This document shows positions 8,308-16,777 of a DNA stretch of 64,000 bases, piece after piece. Positions within the stretch are counted from its first letter, which is position 1; each line of letters opens with the position of its first letter. Source of the DNA: Rhizobiales bacterium 62-17. GTDB lineage: Bacteria > Pseudomonadota > Alphaproteobacteria > Rhizobiales > Beijerinckiaceae. The notes beneath the pieces were generated by a model that ran no database searches, was not told where the DNA came from, and worked only from the letters and a program-made list of their open reading frames with translations. A program made the position numbers and the translations under genes. The DNA lies in the NCBI GenBank assembly GCA_001898965.1, contig MKVW01000001.1:62001-126000 (forward strand), written 5' to 3'.

Positions 8308-8691
8308 TCAGCGCAGGTCGAGGGGAAAGGCGTCGGCGATGTGTCGAGGCCAGGCGCGCGGCGCGATGAACAGCGCATCGCCGCGCAAGGATTTGCCCAT
8401 CGCCCACGGATTGCGCGACAGCCACAGCCGCACCGATTGGGAAATACGCCGTTGTTTCTGCGCGGTGATGGTTTCCGCAGCCAGGTCAAGCGTCGGCCGC
8501 CCTTTCACTTCAACGAAAATGACGATGTCGCCACGCCTGGCGATGATGTCGATTTCGCCACCGGGCACTTTGTAACGCGTCGTCAACACGCGCCAGCCCT
8601 TGCAACGCAGATAGATGCCGGCAAAGGTTTCAGCGCGCAGGCCGAAAGCATGCGCCTTGAGGCGGCGGTCGCGCGTACCTCCGTCGCTCAA
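8308..8691 (-). CDS. yraN: YraN family protein (UPF0102)
   Basis: Small cytosolic protein with an endonuclease-like core. GEIDIIARRGDIVIFVEVKGR is the family signature, and its E..D...EVK arrangement matches the PD-(D/E)xK nuclease fold. Length is 127 residues, normal. Its start overlaps the rsmI stop by 4 bp, so the two are translationally coupled. The rsmI/yraN/lpoA grouping matches the enterobacterial yraL-yraM-yraN neighbourhood. Molecular role is not established; Holliday junction processing has been suggested for the family. Confidence 0.93.
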   Translation of the reverse strand: MSDGGTRDRRLKAHAFGLRAETFAGIYLRCKGWRVLTTRYKVPGGEIDIIARRGDIVIFVEVKGRPTLDLAAETITAQKQRRISQSVRLWLSRNPWAMGKSLRGDALFIAPRAWPRHIADAFPLDLR

Positions 8692-9626
8692 GAATCCTCG
8701 CGCGTCTGGGCCGCGCCGAGCTCGATGGCGCGCGCATAGATTTTGCGCCGTGGCTGGCCGGTTTCCGCCGCCACCAAAGCCGCCGCATCTTTCACCGAAT
8801 GGGTGCGCAACGCGGCTGTCAAGCGCGCATCGATATCCGCATCGCCAATGACGGCTTCGTCGCCTGGCGGCCCGACGAGCAACACGATTTCGCCTTTCGG
8901 CGGTTCCTCGGTGGCAAGCTGTGCAGCAAGCGCGGCGAGCGAGCCGCGCCGCACCGTTTCAAAATGTTTGGTCAGTTCGCGGGCGATGGCCGCTTCGCGA
9001 TCGCCGAGCACCGCATGCAGATCGGCAAGCGATTCAGCCAGACGGCGCGGGGATTCGAAAAGCACCAGCGTGCCGGGGATCTGCGAGAGTTCGGCGATCC
9101 GCGTCCGCCGCGCCACGCTTTTCTGCGGCAGAAAACCTTCGAAGAAGAAGCGATCCGTCGGCAGGCCGGCGACGACCAGGGCCGCCAACACCGCCGAAGC
9201 GCCGGGCACCGATGTGACCGGAATGTTGCGCTCGACCGCATCGGCGACGAGTTTGAAACCTGGGTCGGAGACCAGAGGCGTGCCGGCGTCGGAGACGAGT
9301 GCCAAAGCTGCGCCAGTCTCGAGCCTGGCCACCAGATGCGGCCGCATCACCGCCGCGTTATGTTCGTGATAGGCGACGAGCGGCGTGGCGATACCGTAGT
9401 GCGCCAGAAGCTTGCGGGTGACGCGCGTATCTTCGGCGATGATCGCATCCGCCGCCGCCAGGGTCGCCAGCGCGCGAAACGAGATATCGCCGAGATTGCC
9501 GATAGGGGTCGCCACCACATGCAGGCCGGGGGCGATCTTCTCGGCCTCGGCGCGCAGGCCGAAGGCGGTAAAGGCAGGTTGGGGCCGCTGCTCCGCCGCA
9601 TGCCCCCCGCGGGTTGGCGCGGTCAT
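8688..9626 (-). CDS. rsmI: 16S rRNA (cytidine1402-2'-O)-methyltransferase
   Basis: Methylates the ribose of C1402 in the ribosomal decoding centre, using SAM. The tetrapyrrole-methylase-like fold is marked by HVVATPIGNLGDISFRAL at about residues 35-52, then AEDTRVTRKLL, LVSDAGTPLVSDPG, and GAS.VLAAL.V.GLPTDRFFFEGFLP. Length is 312 residues. The ATG at 9626 is preceded by CGGAG at 6 nt. It is divergent from the LpoA-like lipoprotein gene, with a palindrome-rich gap between them. Confidence 0.96.
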   Translation of the reverse strand: MTAPTRGGHAAEQRPQPAFTAFGLRAEAEKIAPGLHVVATPIGNLGDISFRALATLAAADAIIAEDTRVTRKLLAHYGIATPLVAYHEHNAAVMRPHLVARLETGAALALVSDAGTPLVSDPGFKLVADAVERNIPVTSVPGASAVLAALVVAGLPTDRFFFEGFLPQKSVARRTRIAELSQIPGTLVLFESPRRLAESLADLHAVLGDREAAIARELTKHFETVRRGSLAALAAQLATEEPPKGEIVLLVGPPGDEAVIGDADIDARLTAALRTHSVKDAAALVAAETGQPRRKIYARAIELGAAQTREDS

Positions 9627-9664
9627 GGAAAACTCCGTTGAAAATTCGATCCGAAGCTAGCGAT

Positions 9665-9717
9665 GAACGATCGTTCTGTAAACAGGTCAAATGTTCGATT
9701 TAAAGAACATTCTGTTC
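9665..9717. promoter_or_regulatory. cluster of GAAC/GTTC palindromes between rsmI and the LpoA-like gene
   Basis: Three inverted repeats built from the same half-site: GAACGATCGTTC (9665-9676), ATGTTC-N8-GAACAT (9691-9710) and GAACA-TTC-TGTTC (9705-9717). They lie in a locally AT-rich divergent promoter region. Such clustering suggests a dimeric repressor or activator site. The regulator is not identifiable; the spacing does not match the alphaproteobacterial LexA box GTTC-N7-GTTC. Confidence 0.45.
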
Positions 9718-9902
9718 GGACAGGCGCAATTCGTTGGGGCGAACTGGAAAAGAAGGTTAACCTTTCTGGCGCAGCATTTTACATGAACCAATATGGCTCC
9801 GGCGGAGATCTTCGCTGGGCAAGCTCGACGAGACGGCCTATTTTTTCAAAGCCTGGCTTGAACCTCTAGGAAGTCCAGGCGGCAATTGGCGGCGGGATTT
9901 AA

Positions 9903-11141
9903 GTGATGATGGCATGTTTTGACGCAGGTTTGGGCCGCACCGGTTTGAACCGCACCTTGTCGGCCGTGAAAATGGGCGCCGCTTTGACCGGCCTGCTGGC
10001 GCTGGCCGGCTGCGGCTCGGTTGGCGTCGGCGGTCCGTTCTCCGGCGACAGCCGGCCGGCTGGTGGTCCCACGACCCCGCTGGCTCAGGACACGGGCAGC
10101 GCCATCGGCCACGGGCCGGTCAAAATCGCGCTGATTCTGCCGCTCACCCAGGGCGGCCAGCCAAGCAACGTCGGTCTGTCCCTGCGCAATGCCGCCGAAC
10201 TCGCTATGTCCGAGCGCGGCATGGACGCGGTGACGTTGCTGGTCAAGGACGATCAATCGTCGGCCGAAGGCGCGCGCGCCGCGGCCCAGGCTGCTTTGAA
10301 TGAAGGCGCCGAAGCCTTCATCGGCCCGCTCTATGCCGCCAATATGCGCGAAGTCGGCCGCATCGCTCGCGGCGCCAACCGCCCGGTTATCGGCTTCTCG
10401 ACCGATACCAGCGCCGCCGCCCGTGGCGTCTACGAACTCTCCTTCCTGGTCGAGACACAGGTGTCGCGCGTGGTCGAATTCGCCTCGTCGCGGGGCAAGA
10501 AGAGCATGGCCGTCATGGCGCCGGAGACCGAATACGGCAACGTGGCGCTGGCGCAGTTCCAGACCGTCGCCGCCGCGCAAGGCGCGCGCATCGTCGCCAT
10601 CGAACGTTATCGCCCTGGGGGTGCCGCAGCAGCGGCGCAAAAGATCGCCGGTCTTGGTGATGCCGTCGACGCGCTCTTCGTGCCGGAACAGGCCGATCAG
10701 ATGACCGCGGTCGCTGGTGCCATCACCTCCGCTGGCATCGACGTCAAGCGCGTTCAGATGATGGGCACGGGCGTGTGGAACGATGCGCGCGTCATGCGCC
10801 TGCCGGCGCTGCAAGGCGGCTGGTTCGCCGCGCCTGACAATGCCGGCTTCAATATTTTCGCGCAGAAATACCGCACCAAGTTCAATGCCGATCCGGTGCG
10901 CATCGCGACGCTCTCTTATGACGCGGTGTCGCTGCTGGTGGCTCTGTCGCAGCAGGGCGGCGGCCGCTTCGCCGATGCGACGCTCACCAATGGTGACGGC
11001 TTCAGAGGCGCCGATGGCCTGTTCCGCTTCCGGGGCGATGGCCAGAACGAGCGCGGCCTCTCGGTGCTGCAGATCCGCAATGGCACGAGCACGGTCATCA
11101 GCCCGGCGCCGCAGAAGTTCACGTCACCGCCGGGAACTTAA
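9903..11141 (+). CDS. penicillin-binding protein activator, LpoA-like lipoprotein
   Basis: Outer-membrane-type lipoprotein with a periplasmic type-I binding-protein fold, expected to activate a bifunctional peptidoglycan synthase. The lipobox LLALAGCGS places the lipidated Cys at about residue 37. A Pro/Gly linker follows, then VKIALILPLTQGGQPSNVGLSLRNAAELA and IGPLYAANMREVGRIA of the Peripla_BP_6-like domain. It is 412 residues long, lacking the N-terminal TPR domain of enterobacterial LpoA. Start is uncertain among GTG 9903, ATG 9906/9909 and an internal ATG at 9972. Synteny with rsmI and yraN supports the call over a transport receptor. Confidence 0.82.
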   Translation: MMMACFDAGLGRTGLNRTLSAVKMGAALTGLLALAGCGSVGVGGPFSGDSRPAGGPTTPLAQDTGSAIGHGPVKIALILPLTQGGQPSNVGLSLRNAAELAMSERGMDAVTLLVKDDQSSAEGARAAAQAALNEGAEAFIGPLYAANMREVGRIARGANRPVIGFSTDTSAAARGVYELSFLVETQVSRVVEFASSRGKKSMAVMAPETEYGNVALAQFQTVAAAQGARIVAIERYRPGGAAAAAQKIAGLGDAVDALFVPEQADQMTAVAGAITSAGIDVKRVQMMGTGVWNDARVMRLPALQGGWFAAPDNAGFNIFAQKYRTKFNADPVRIATLSYDAVSLLVALSQQGGGRFADATLTNGDGFRGADGLFRFRGDGQNERGLSVLQIRNGTSTVISPAPQKFTSPPGT

Positions 11142-11180
11142 GGCAAATCGCATCGCTCGAGCGATCCGCAAAAATCAAAA

Positions 11181-11208
11181 AGCCCGGTTCAAACCTGGCT
11201 TTTTCTTT
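11181..11208 (+). terminator. intrinsic terminator between convergent genes
   Basis: Stem AGCCCGGT / ACCTGGCT (one mismatch) with a TCAA loop, then TTTTCTTT. An A-rich stretch upstream makes it usable in both directions, ending both the lipoprotein gene and hemW. Confidence 0.75.
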
Positions 11209-11225
11209 GACATCGTGTGGAAGCT

Positions 11226-12428
11226 TTACGCTGCCAGATCGGCAACCACGGCGTCGAGCACCGGGAAGCCCGATGATGTGACGCGAATGCGGCCATCGCC
11301 GGTGATCTCGATCATGCCGTCCTCGATCAACGAGGCCACGCGCTCCTGATCGAGTTTCTGGCCGCGAATGGCTTCAAAGCGCAGGGCTTCGATGCCTTCG
11401 GTGAGCCGCAGGCCCATCAGCAGCATTTCGTCGGCCTGTTCTTCCTGGGTCAGCAGTTCGTCGCTGATGAGCCCGTGGCCGTCGCTTTCCACCACCGTCA
11501 GCCACATCTCCGGATGCGGCTCGGTCGATTGCGCCACACGACCGCGCGGCGTGTTCAAACGTCCGTGCGCGCCAGGGCCGACGCCGGCATATTCGCCATA
11601 GCGCCAATAGATGAGGTTGTGCCGGCTCTCGTCGCCGGGCCGGGCATGATTGGAGATTTCATAGGCCGGCATGCCGGCCGTATTGGTTACGTCCTGGGTC
11701 ACGTCCCAGAGCGCCCTTGAGGTTTCCTCGTCGGGCAGTTTGAGCCGGCCGGCATTGCGCAGCCGCTCGAACATGGTGTCGGGCTCGATGGTGAGCTGGT
11801 AGAGCGACAGATGGCCGCCCGAGCGCTTCACCGCCTCGCCGAGTTCGGTGCGCCAGGCATCGGGCGTCTGGCCGGGGCGGGCATAGATGAGGTCGAAGGA
11901 AAAGCGGTCGAAAATCGCCGAGGCGACCCCCACCGCCGTCATCGCTTCAGCCGCCGTGTGCAGCCGGCCCAGCGCCTTGAGATCGGCATCGTTCATCGCC
12001 TGGACACCCAGCGACACGCGATTGACGCCCGCCGACCGGTAACCCTTGAAGCGGCCGGCCTCGACCGAGGTCGGATTGGCCTCCAGCGTAATCTCCGCGT
12101 CCTTGCCGATGCTCCAGTTGCGGCCGATTTCATCGAGAATGGCGCCAACCGTCTCGGGCTTCATCAACGAGGGCGTGCCACCGCCGAAAAAGATCGACTG
12201 CACCGTACGCCCCGGCGCCAAAGCGGCGCGATGGGCCAGTTCGGTCCGGAAGGCGGCGACAAAGCGCTTTTCATCGATCGCCTGCGCCCGCACGTGACTG
12301 TTGAAGTCGCAATACGGGCATTTGGACAGGCAGAAGGGCCAGTGCACATAGACACCGAAGCCGGGATCGTAGATCGGAAAGCGTGAAGCCATGGCCGGCT
12401 TATCGCACGGAACTGCTGATTCGGTCAC
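11226..12428 (-). CDS. hemW: radical SAM heme chaperone HemW
   Basis: Radical-SAM protein that binds haem and inserts it into respiratory enzymes; homologous to but distinct from coproporphyrinogen dehydrogenase HemN. The cluster motif CLSKCPYC follows VYVHWPF near residue 30. The SAM-binding GGGTPSL and EANPTS segments are visible, and HNLIYWRYGEY carries the HNxxYW haem-binding motif typical of HemW. Length is 400 residues from GTG 12428 or 388 from the internal ATG at 12392; neither has a strong ribosome site. It converges with the lipoprotein gene at a shared terminator. Confidence 0.92.
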   Translation of the reverse strand: MTESAVPCDKPAMASRFPIYDPGFGVYVHWPFCLSKCPYCDFNSHVRAQAIDEKRFVAAFRTELAHRAALAPGRTVQSIFFGGGTPSLMKPETVGAILDEIGRNWSIGKDAEITLEANPTSVEAGRFKGYRSAGVNRVSLGVQAMNDADLKALGRLHTAAEAMTAVGVASAIFDRFSFDLIYARPGQTPDAWRTELGEAVKRSGGHLSLYQLTIEPDTMFERLRNAGRLKLPDEETSRALWDVTQDVTNTAGMPAYEISNHARPGDESRHNLIYWRYGEYAGVGPGAHGRLNTPRGRVAQSTEPHPEMWLTVVESDGHGLISDELLTQEEQADEMLLMGLRLTEGIEALRFEAIRGQKLDQERVASLIEDGMIEITGDGRIRVTSSGFPVLDAVVADLAA

Positions 12429-12560
12429 CAGTCCTTGATTTTCGCTGATTTCCGGATTTTCCCGTCATAGCGTTTTGTGGTCTTCGACAAAGTCGCAGGC
12501 CACAAAGACGCGTCAAAACAGGGGGCCGAGGCGAAATCGCGTTTCGAGAAAGGCGATTTG

Positions 12561-13520
12561 CTAGAGTTTCAACAGCCGCTTGGCATTACCGCCCAGGAAC
12601 TTGGCCATATCCCCCTCGCTGATCTGCAGCGATTTGACCCAGTCGAGGCCGGGATCGTTCATCACGAAGGGCCAGTCGATCGAGAACATGATCCGGTCCA
12701 TGCCCATTTCCATCATGGTGCAGGTGAGCGCCGGGGTGGAAAAATGGCCGCTGGTGGTGACATGGAAGTGCCGGCAGAAGGTCTCGCGGAAGCGGATTTC
12801 CTCTTGGCCCGGCCGCTGCAGCGACTGGTTGATACGCCACAGTAGGAAGGGCAGGGTCTCGCCGAAATGGCCGAGGATGATCTGCAGCCGCGGGCAGTCC
12901 TTGAAAATGCCCGACAGGATCAGGCGAATGGCCTGTGTCGCCGTCTCCACCGTGAAGCCCCAGGCCGGGCGGATTACCATGGGGAAGGATTTCACATAAT
13001 CGCTGTAATAGGCCTCGGTGACGACCGGGCTCGGATCGGCCGGATGCAGATAGAGCGGCACGTCGAGATCGTTGGCGGCCTGGAAGATCGGCTTGAAGCG
13101 CGGCCTGTCGAGGAATTCGCCGTTGCTCAGGCCGTGGGTCATCGCGCCCTTGAAGCCGAGCGTCTTGACGCAGCGCTCGAGTTCGCGCGCCGCAGCCTCC
13201 GGCACGTCGGTTGGCAAAGCGGCGAAGCCGGCGAGACGTGTGGGATGGCGCGCAATATGCGCCGCCAGCCGATCGTTCACCCGCATGGCCACGTCGATCG
13301 CCTGCTGGCCCTTCAGCCGTTGCGTCGACGGCGCGCCATGAGACACGACCTGGATGTCGATGCCGGCGGCATCCATCTCGCTAATGCGTAGATCGTCGAG
13401 ATCGTAAAGACGCTGCACGATGTCGGTCTGCCGCGTCGGCATCTCGTTCGCGTGCAGGTCGACAACCTCCTTGTCCCAATAGTGTTCTTCGATGGTGATG
13501 ACTTGGGTGTTCGCAAACAT
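12561..13520 (-). CDS. amidohydrolase-2 / ACMSD-type metal-dependent decarboxylase or hydrolase
   Basis: TIM-barrel protein of the ACMSD/gamma-resorcylate decarboxylase group. The metal site starts with ITIEEH (ExH) at residues 9-14. Ligand-type residues follow in LYLHPADPSP, ILGHFGETLPF (His) and MFSIDWPF (Asp). The overall layout and 319-residue length resemble 2,6-dihydroxybenzoate and 2,3-dihydroxybenzoate decarboxylases, so non-oxidative decarboxylation of a hydroxylated aromatic acid is the leading hypothesis. It lies 100 bp after a fumarylacetoacetase-family gene on the same strand, fitting an aromatic or keto-acid catabolic role. Substrate unknown. Confidence 0.8.
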   Translation of the reverse strand: MFANTQVITIEEHYWDKEVVDLHANEMPTRQTDIVQRLYDLDDLRISEMDAAGIDIQVVSHGAPSTQRLKGQQAIDVAMRVNDRLAAHIARHPTRLAGFAALPTDVPEAAARELERCVKTLGFKGAMTHGLSNGEFLDRPRFKPIFQAANDLDVPLYLHPADPSPVVTEAYYSDYVKSFPMVIRPAWGFTVETATQAIRLILSGIFKDCPRLQIILGHFGETLPFLLWRINQSLQRPGQEEIRFRETFCRHFHVTTSGHFSTPALTCTMMEMGMDRIMFSIDWPFVMNDPGLDWVKSLQISEGDMAKFLGGNAKRLLKL

Positions 13521-13620
13521 TTGCAGGCGGCTCCCTATTTCGTTTCATTCATGTTGGGCAGCTTTATAGGCGGGATGCGACGAGGCCGCATCCCTTTCTC
13601 ATCGTGTCTTTCAAAAAAGA

Positions 13621-14478
13621 CTAAGCCTGCGCCACCGCCTGAATGCGTAGCTCGCCGAGCTGCGGGCACGCCGCACTCACCCAATCGCCGGGCTGCACCG
13701 GCGACACACCGGCCGGCGTGCCCGTGAAGAACAGATCGCCGGGTTGCAGCGTGTAGTAGGACGAAGCGAATTCGATCAGCTTGCGGCAGTTGTAGATGAG
13801 ATATTTGGTGTTCGACTTCTGCTTGGTCACGCCGTTGACGGTGAGTTCGATGTCGAGATTGTCGGGATCGGCGATCTCATCGGATGTCACCATCCAGGGG
13901 CCGATAGGCGAATAGCCGTCGACGGATTTCCGGAAGCTGCGATCTTCCTTGCCGCGCACGGTCATATCGAGGCCCATGCAATAGCCGGCGACATGATCGA
14001 GTGCCTTGTCCATCGAAATATTGGTGCCGGCCTTGCCGATGATCATCACCACTTCAAGCTCATGTTCGTTGAGCCGGTCGGGGAAGCGCAGCGAAATGAC
14101 GCCGGAGGGGCCGACGACCGAAGAATTGGCTTTCAGAAAAATGCCGGCTGCTTGAATGCCGCGATGTGCCTCGGCGGCCATGCCTTGCCGGGCGGCCATT
14201 TCGTTGATGTGATCGTGATAGTTGGTCGGCGCGGCCATCACTTTGGAAAAGCGCGCCACCGGCGGCAGCAGTTTGACTTCGGAAATCGGTTTGCCGGGCA
14301 CCGCTTTCGCCAGCACCTCCAGCCGTTCCCGCCACTCGGGCAGGGCGGCGATCACCGCATCGCCCATCATGTCATAGCGCGCGGTCTTGCGGATTTCGTC
14401 CTGCGCAGCGCTGACGTCATGAACCTTGTCGCCGATGACGATGCCCAGCCTGTCCGCGTCGAAACGGCAAATGCGCAT
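13621..14478 (-). CDS. fumarylacetoacetate hydrolase family protein
   Basis: Mg-dependent hydrolase/decarboxylase of the FAH superfamily, acting on C-C bonds of diketo or hydroxy-muconic acids. The C-terminal FAH core is clear: RLNEHELEVVMIIGK (metal ligands ExE), GLDMTVRGKEDRSFRKSVDGYSPIGPW, and LQPGDLFFTGTPAGV. The frame is open to 14694, but the ATG at 14478 has GGGGAGG 5 nt upstream and begins MRICRFD, typical of the family, giving 285 residues. The following amidohydrolase may be cotranscribed. Confidence 0.9.
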   Translation of the reverse strand: MRICRFDADRLGIVIGDKVHDVSAAQDEIRKTARYDMMGDAVIAALPEWRERLEVLAKAVPGKPISEVKLLPPVARFSKVMAAPTNYHDHINEMAARQGMAAEAHRGIQAAGIFLKANSSVVGPSGVISLRFPDRLNEHELEVVMIIGKAGTNISMDKALDHVAGYCMGLDMTVRGKEDRSFRKSVDGYSPIGPWMVTSDEIADPDNLDIELTVNGVTKQKSNTKYLIYNCRKLIEFASSYYTLQPGDLFFTGTPAGVSPVQPGDWVSAACPQLGELRIQAVAQA

Positions 14479-14608
14479 ATGTGCCTCCCCGATGTTTGTT
14501 TTCTGTCCGTATCTAGCCCGCCTGCTGGCTTGGACACAACAGGCGGGAGGCGAGCCATCTTGCCCCCGCCGGCACATCCCCATAGAGGTTTCCGGATGGA
14601 GAACTTCG

Positions 14609-15526
14609 ATGACCGCCGATAACGACCCCGCGAATGGCCTGCTGACGCTGCGCGATTTCCTGCGCTTCGCCATCACGCGTTTTGACGCAGCCAAACTCGC
14701 CTATGGGCATGGCACGGCCAATGCGCTCGACGAGGCCGCTTTCATTCTCCTCGAGGCCCTGCATCTGCCGATCGACAATCTCGATCCGTTTCTGGATGCG
14801 CGGCTGCTGCCGCAGGAGCGGCGCCGTCTGGTCGATCTGATCGATACTCGTATTTCGACGCGCAAGCCGGCGTCCTATCTGCTCAACAAAGCCTATATCC
14901 GCGGCGTGCCCTTTTATGTCGACGAGCGCGTGATCGTGCCGCGCTCCTTCATCGGCGATCTTCTGTTCTCCGGCTTGTTCGGTGGCGGCGAGGGCGCCTT
15001 GGTCAGCGATCCCGACGATATCGGCAGCGTGTTGGATCTGTGCACCGGCTCCGGCTGCCTCGCCATTCTGGCGGCGCAGGCTTTTCCCAATGCGCAGATC
15101 GATGCCGTCGATCTGTCGCCCGATGCCATTGAAGTGGCGCGCCGCAATGTGAAGGAAGCCAATCTCGAGGCGCGGATCGAACTGTTTCAGGGCGATCTCT
15201 TCGCGCCGCTCGGCAAGCGCCGCTACGATCTCATTCTCACCAATCCGCCTTATGTCGATGCGCAGGCCATGGCCGCTCTGCCGCCCGAATATGAGCATGA
15301 GCCGAAAATGGCTCTGGCGGGTGGCCCCGATGGGCTCGACATCGTCCGCCACATCCTGCGCGAGGCGCCCAAGCGCCTGCACGACGGCGGCGGACTGCTC
15401 TGCGAGATTGGCACCGGCCGCGAGATCCTCGACGCCGAATTTCCGGAACTGCCGCTGATGTGGCTCGACACCGAGAACAGCGACGGCGAAGTGTTTTGGA
15501 TCGCTGCCGCCGATTTCAGTTGTTAG
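14609..15526 (+). CDS. prmB: 50S ribosomal protein L3 N5-glutamine methyltransferase
   Basis: SAM-dependent N5-glutamine methylase of ribosomal protein L3. The HemK-family N-terminal helical domain is followed by VLDLCTGSGCLAILAAQAFP (SAM motif I) at about residues 135-154. The glutamine-binding NPPYVDAQAMAALPPEY segment has the NPPY motif near 212. Length is 305 residues from ATG 14609, with GGAGAA just upstream. The frame remains open upstream to 14426, but that part overlaps the divergent FAH gene. Its last 4 bp overlap the convergent FecR-type gene. Confidence 0.93.
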   Translation: MTADNDPANGLLTLRDFLRFAITRFDAAKLAYGHGTANALDEAAFILLEALHLPIDNLDPFLDARLLPQERRRLVDLIDTRISTRKPASYLLNKAYIRGVPFYVDERVIVPRSFIGDLLFSGLFGGGEGALVSDPDDIGSVLDLCTGSGCLAILAAQAFPNAQIDAVDLSPDAIEVARRNVKEANLEARIELFQGDLFAPLGKRRYDLILTNPPYVDAQAMAALPPEYEHEPKMALAGGPDGLDIVRHILREAPKRLHDGGGLLCEIGTGREILDAEFPELPLMWLDTENSDGEVFWIAAADFSC

Positions 15527-16665
15527 CGGAACCCACGTCCGGAGCGTAGGCTCGGTCCGCCACCACCCATGCCGCCACGGCCGGGAATACCGACGACCGG
15601 ACCACCGGGGCCGCGTCCGCCACCCATGCCGGGCGGGCGGCCAGGATAGCCGCCACCGTAAGGCGGCCTGCCGACGCCGGGAGGACGACCGCCCGGACCC
15701 ATGCCGGGGCGCGGATAGCGCGGCGGCCGTGGCCAGTAGCCGCCGCCATAGGGCGGGATCGCCACGACGGGCGGAATATAGACCGGGCGCGGGCCGTAGT
15801 AGGGCGGCGGATAATCATCATAGATGACAGGCCGCGCCACACGCACTGGCCGGCGCACACGCGGCGGCGGTGCCTCGACCTGGCGAATGCGCGGCGCCAC
15901 CACGGGCGCACGCGCATGACGCCGCTGCGGCCGCACCGAAGTCGGCGGCGGCGCGGCGGGTGGCAGCGGGTTCAAGGTCGCAAGCTGCGTCGTGCGATTG
16001 CATAGATCGGAGGACACGCCCGGCGCGCAGAGCGAACCGAAATCCCACGTCTTGTTGCCGGCGGGGATCGGCCCTTCGATGGAGTTCTGCGTCACGTTGA
16101 CCGACGTGCCGGGTTCATTCAGCGTCCGGCAATTCGCCGTGTTGCGCACACAGACGTTCACTTCGCCTTCTTGCAGCACGACGGTCGTCACCGCGCCCGC
16201 CACCTGCACGTCATAGGTGGTGCCGCGCACGCCGATCACCGCTTGCGGTGTCGTGACTTCATAGGCGTCATGTTGCGATTGGCCGGAGATGAAACGGAAC
16301 GCACCTTTCAGCGCCGTCACCGAAACCGATTTGGCCTTGCCCTCGCCGTCATAGACGAACTTGTCGAGCTTCACCTGGCTCTGCGGCCCCAGCGACATGT
16401 TGGTGAGGTCGAGGAAGACGAATTTCGCCAGGCTGTCATTGGCGGTCTGGACGCTCTGATCCTGGAAGATGCGATCGCCGACGGTCATCTTCGAGCGGCG
16501 GCCGAGAATGTCGCCGCGCACGTCGTTTTGGATCACGGTGGCGCCGCCGATCAAGGTCTGGGCGGAGGCGTCTTGCGCGATGGAGGTGGCGAGAAACGTG
16601 CTGGCGATGGCCAGCAGGTAGCGCCGCTGGCGTGGGCGATTGGTGGCGGAACGAAGGACACCCAT
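15523..16665 (-). CDS. secreted FecR-domain protein with Pro/Gly/Arg-rich tail
   Basis: Exported protein of 380 residues. A signal peptide (LLAIASTFLATSIAQDASA) is followed by a FecR domain at about residues 35-180, with VGDRIFQDQSVQTANDSLAKFVFLD, TALKGAFRFISG and TPQAVIGVRGTTYDV. The last about 140 residues are low complexity: PPP, PYGGGY, GRPPG and GMGGG repeats rich in Pro, Gly, Arg and Tyr. There is no anti-sigma transmembrane region, so it is not a canonical FecR sigma regulator. A surface or matrix-binding role is possible but unproven. The convergent prmB stop overlaps by 4 bp. Confidence 0.85.
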   Translation of the reverse strand: MGVLRSATNRPRQRRYLLAIASTFLATSIAQDASAQTLIGGATVIQNDVRGDILGRRSKMTVGDRIFQDQSVQTANDSLAKFVFLDLTNMSLGPQSQVKLDKFVYDGEGKAKSVSVTALKGAFRFISGQSQHDAYEVTTPQAVIGVRGTTYDVQVAGAVTTVVLQEGEVNVCVRNTANCRTLNEPGTSVNVTQNSIEGPIPAGNKTWDFGSLCAPGVSSDLCNRTTQLATLNPLPPAAPPPTSVRPQRRHARAPVVAPRIRQVEAPPPRVRRPVRVARPVIYDDYPPPYYGPRPVYIPPVVAIPPYGGGYWPRPPRYPRPGMGPGGRPPGVGRPPYGGGYPGRPPGMGGGRGPGGPVVGIPGRGGMGGGGPSLRSGRGFR

Positions 16666-16777
16666 GGGTCAGCTCCCTGCCGACTGCCGGTCATGAGGCA
16701 GCAAAATACGGCAGGGCGCAAGGATGGATGTGCGCGGGCGCACATCGGCGTCTTAGGGAGATTAGGCGAGCTTCGCC

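Noticed and set aside
9665-9676. LexA (SOS) box
   Set aside because: GAAC-N4-GTTC is the Gram-positive spacing; the alphaproteobacterial box is GTTC-N7-GTTC and no SOS gene is adjacent.
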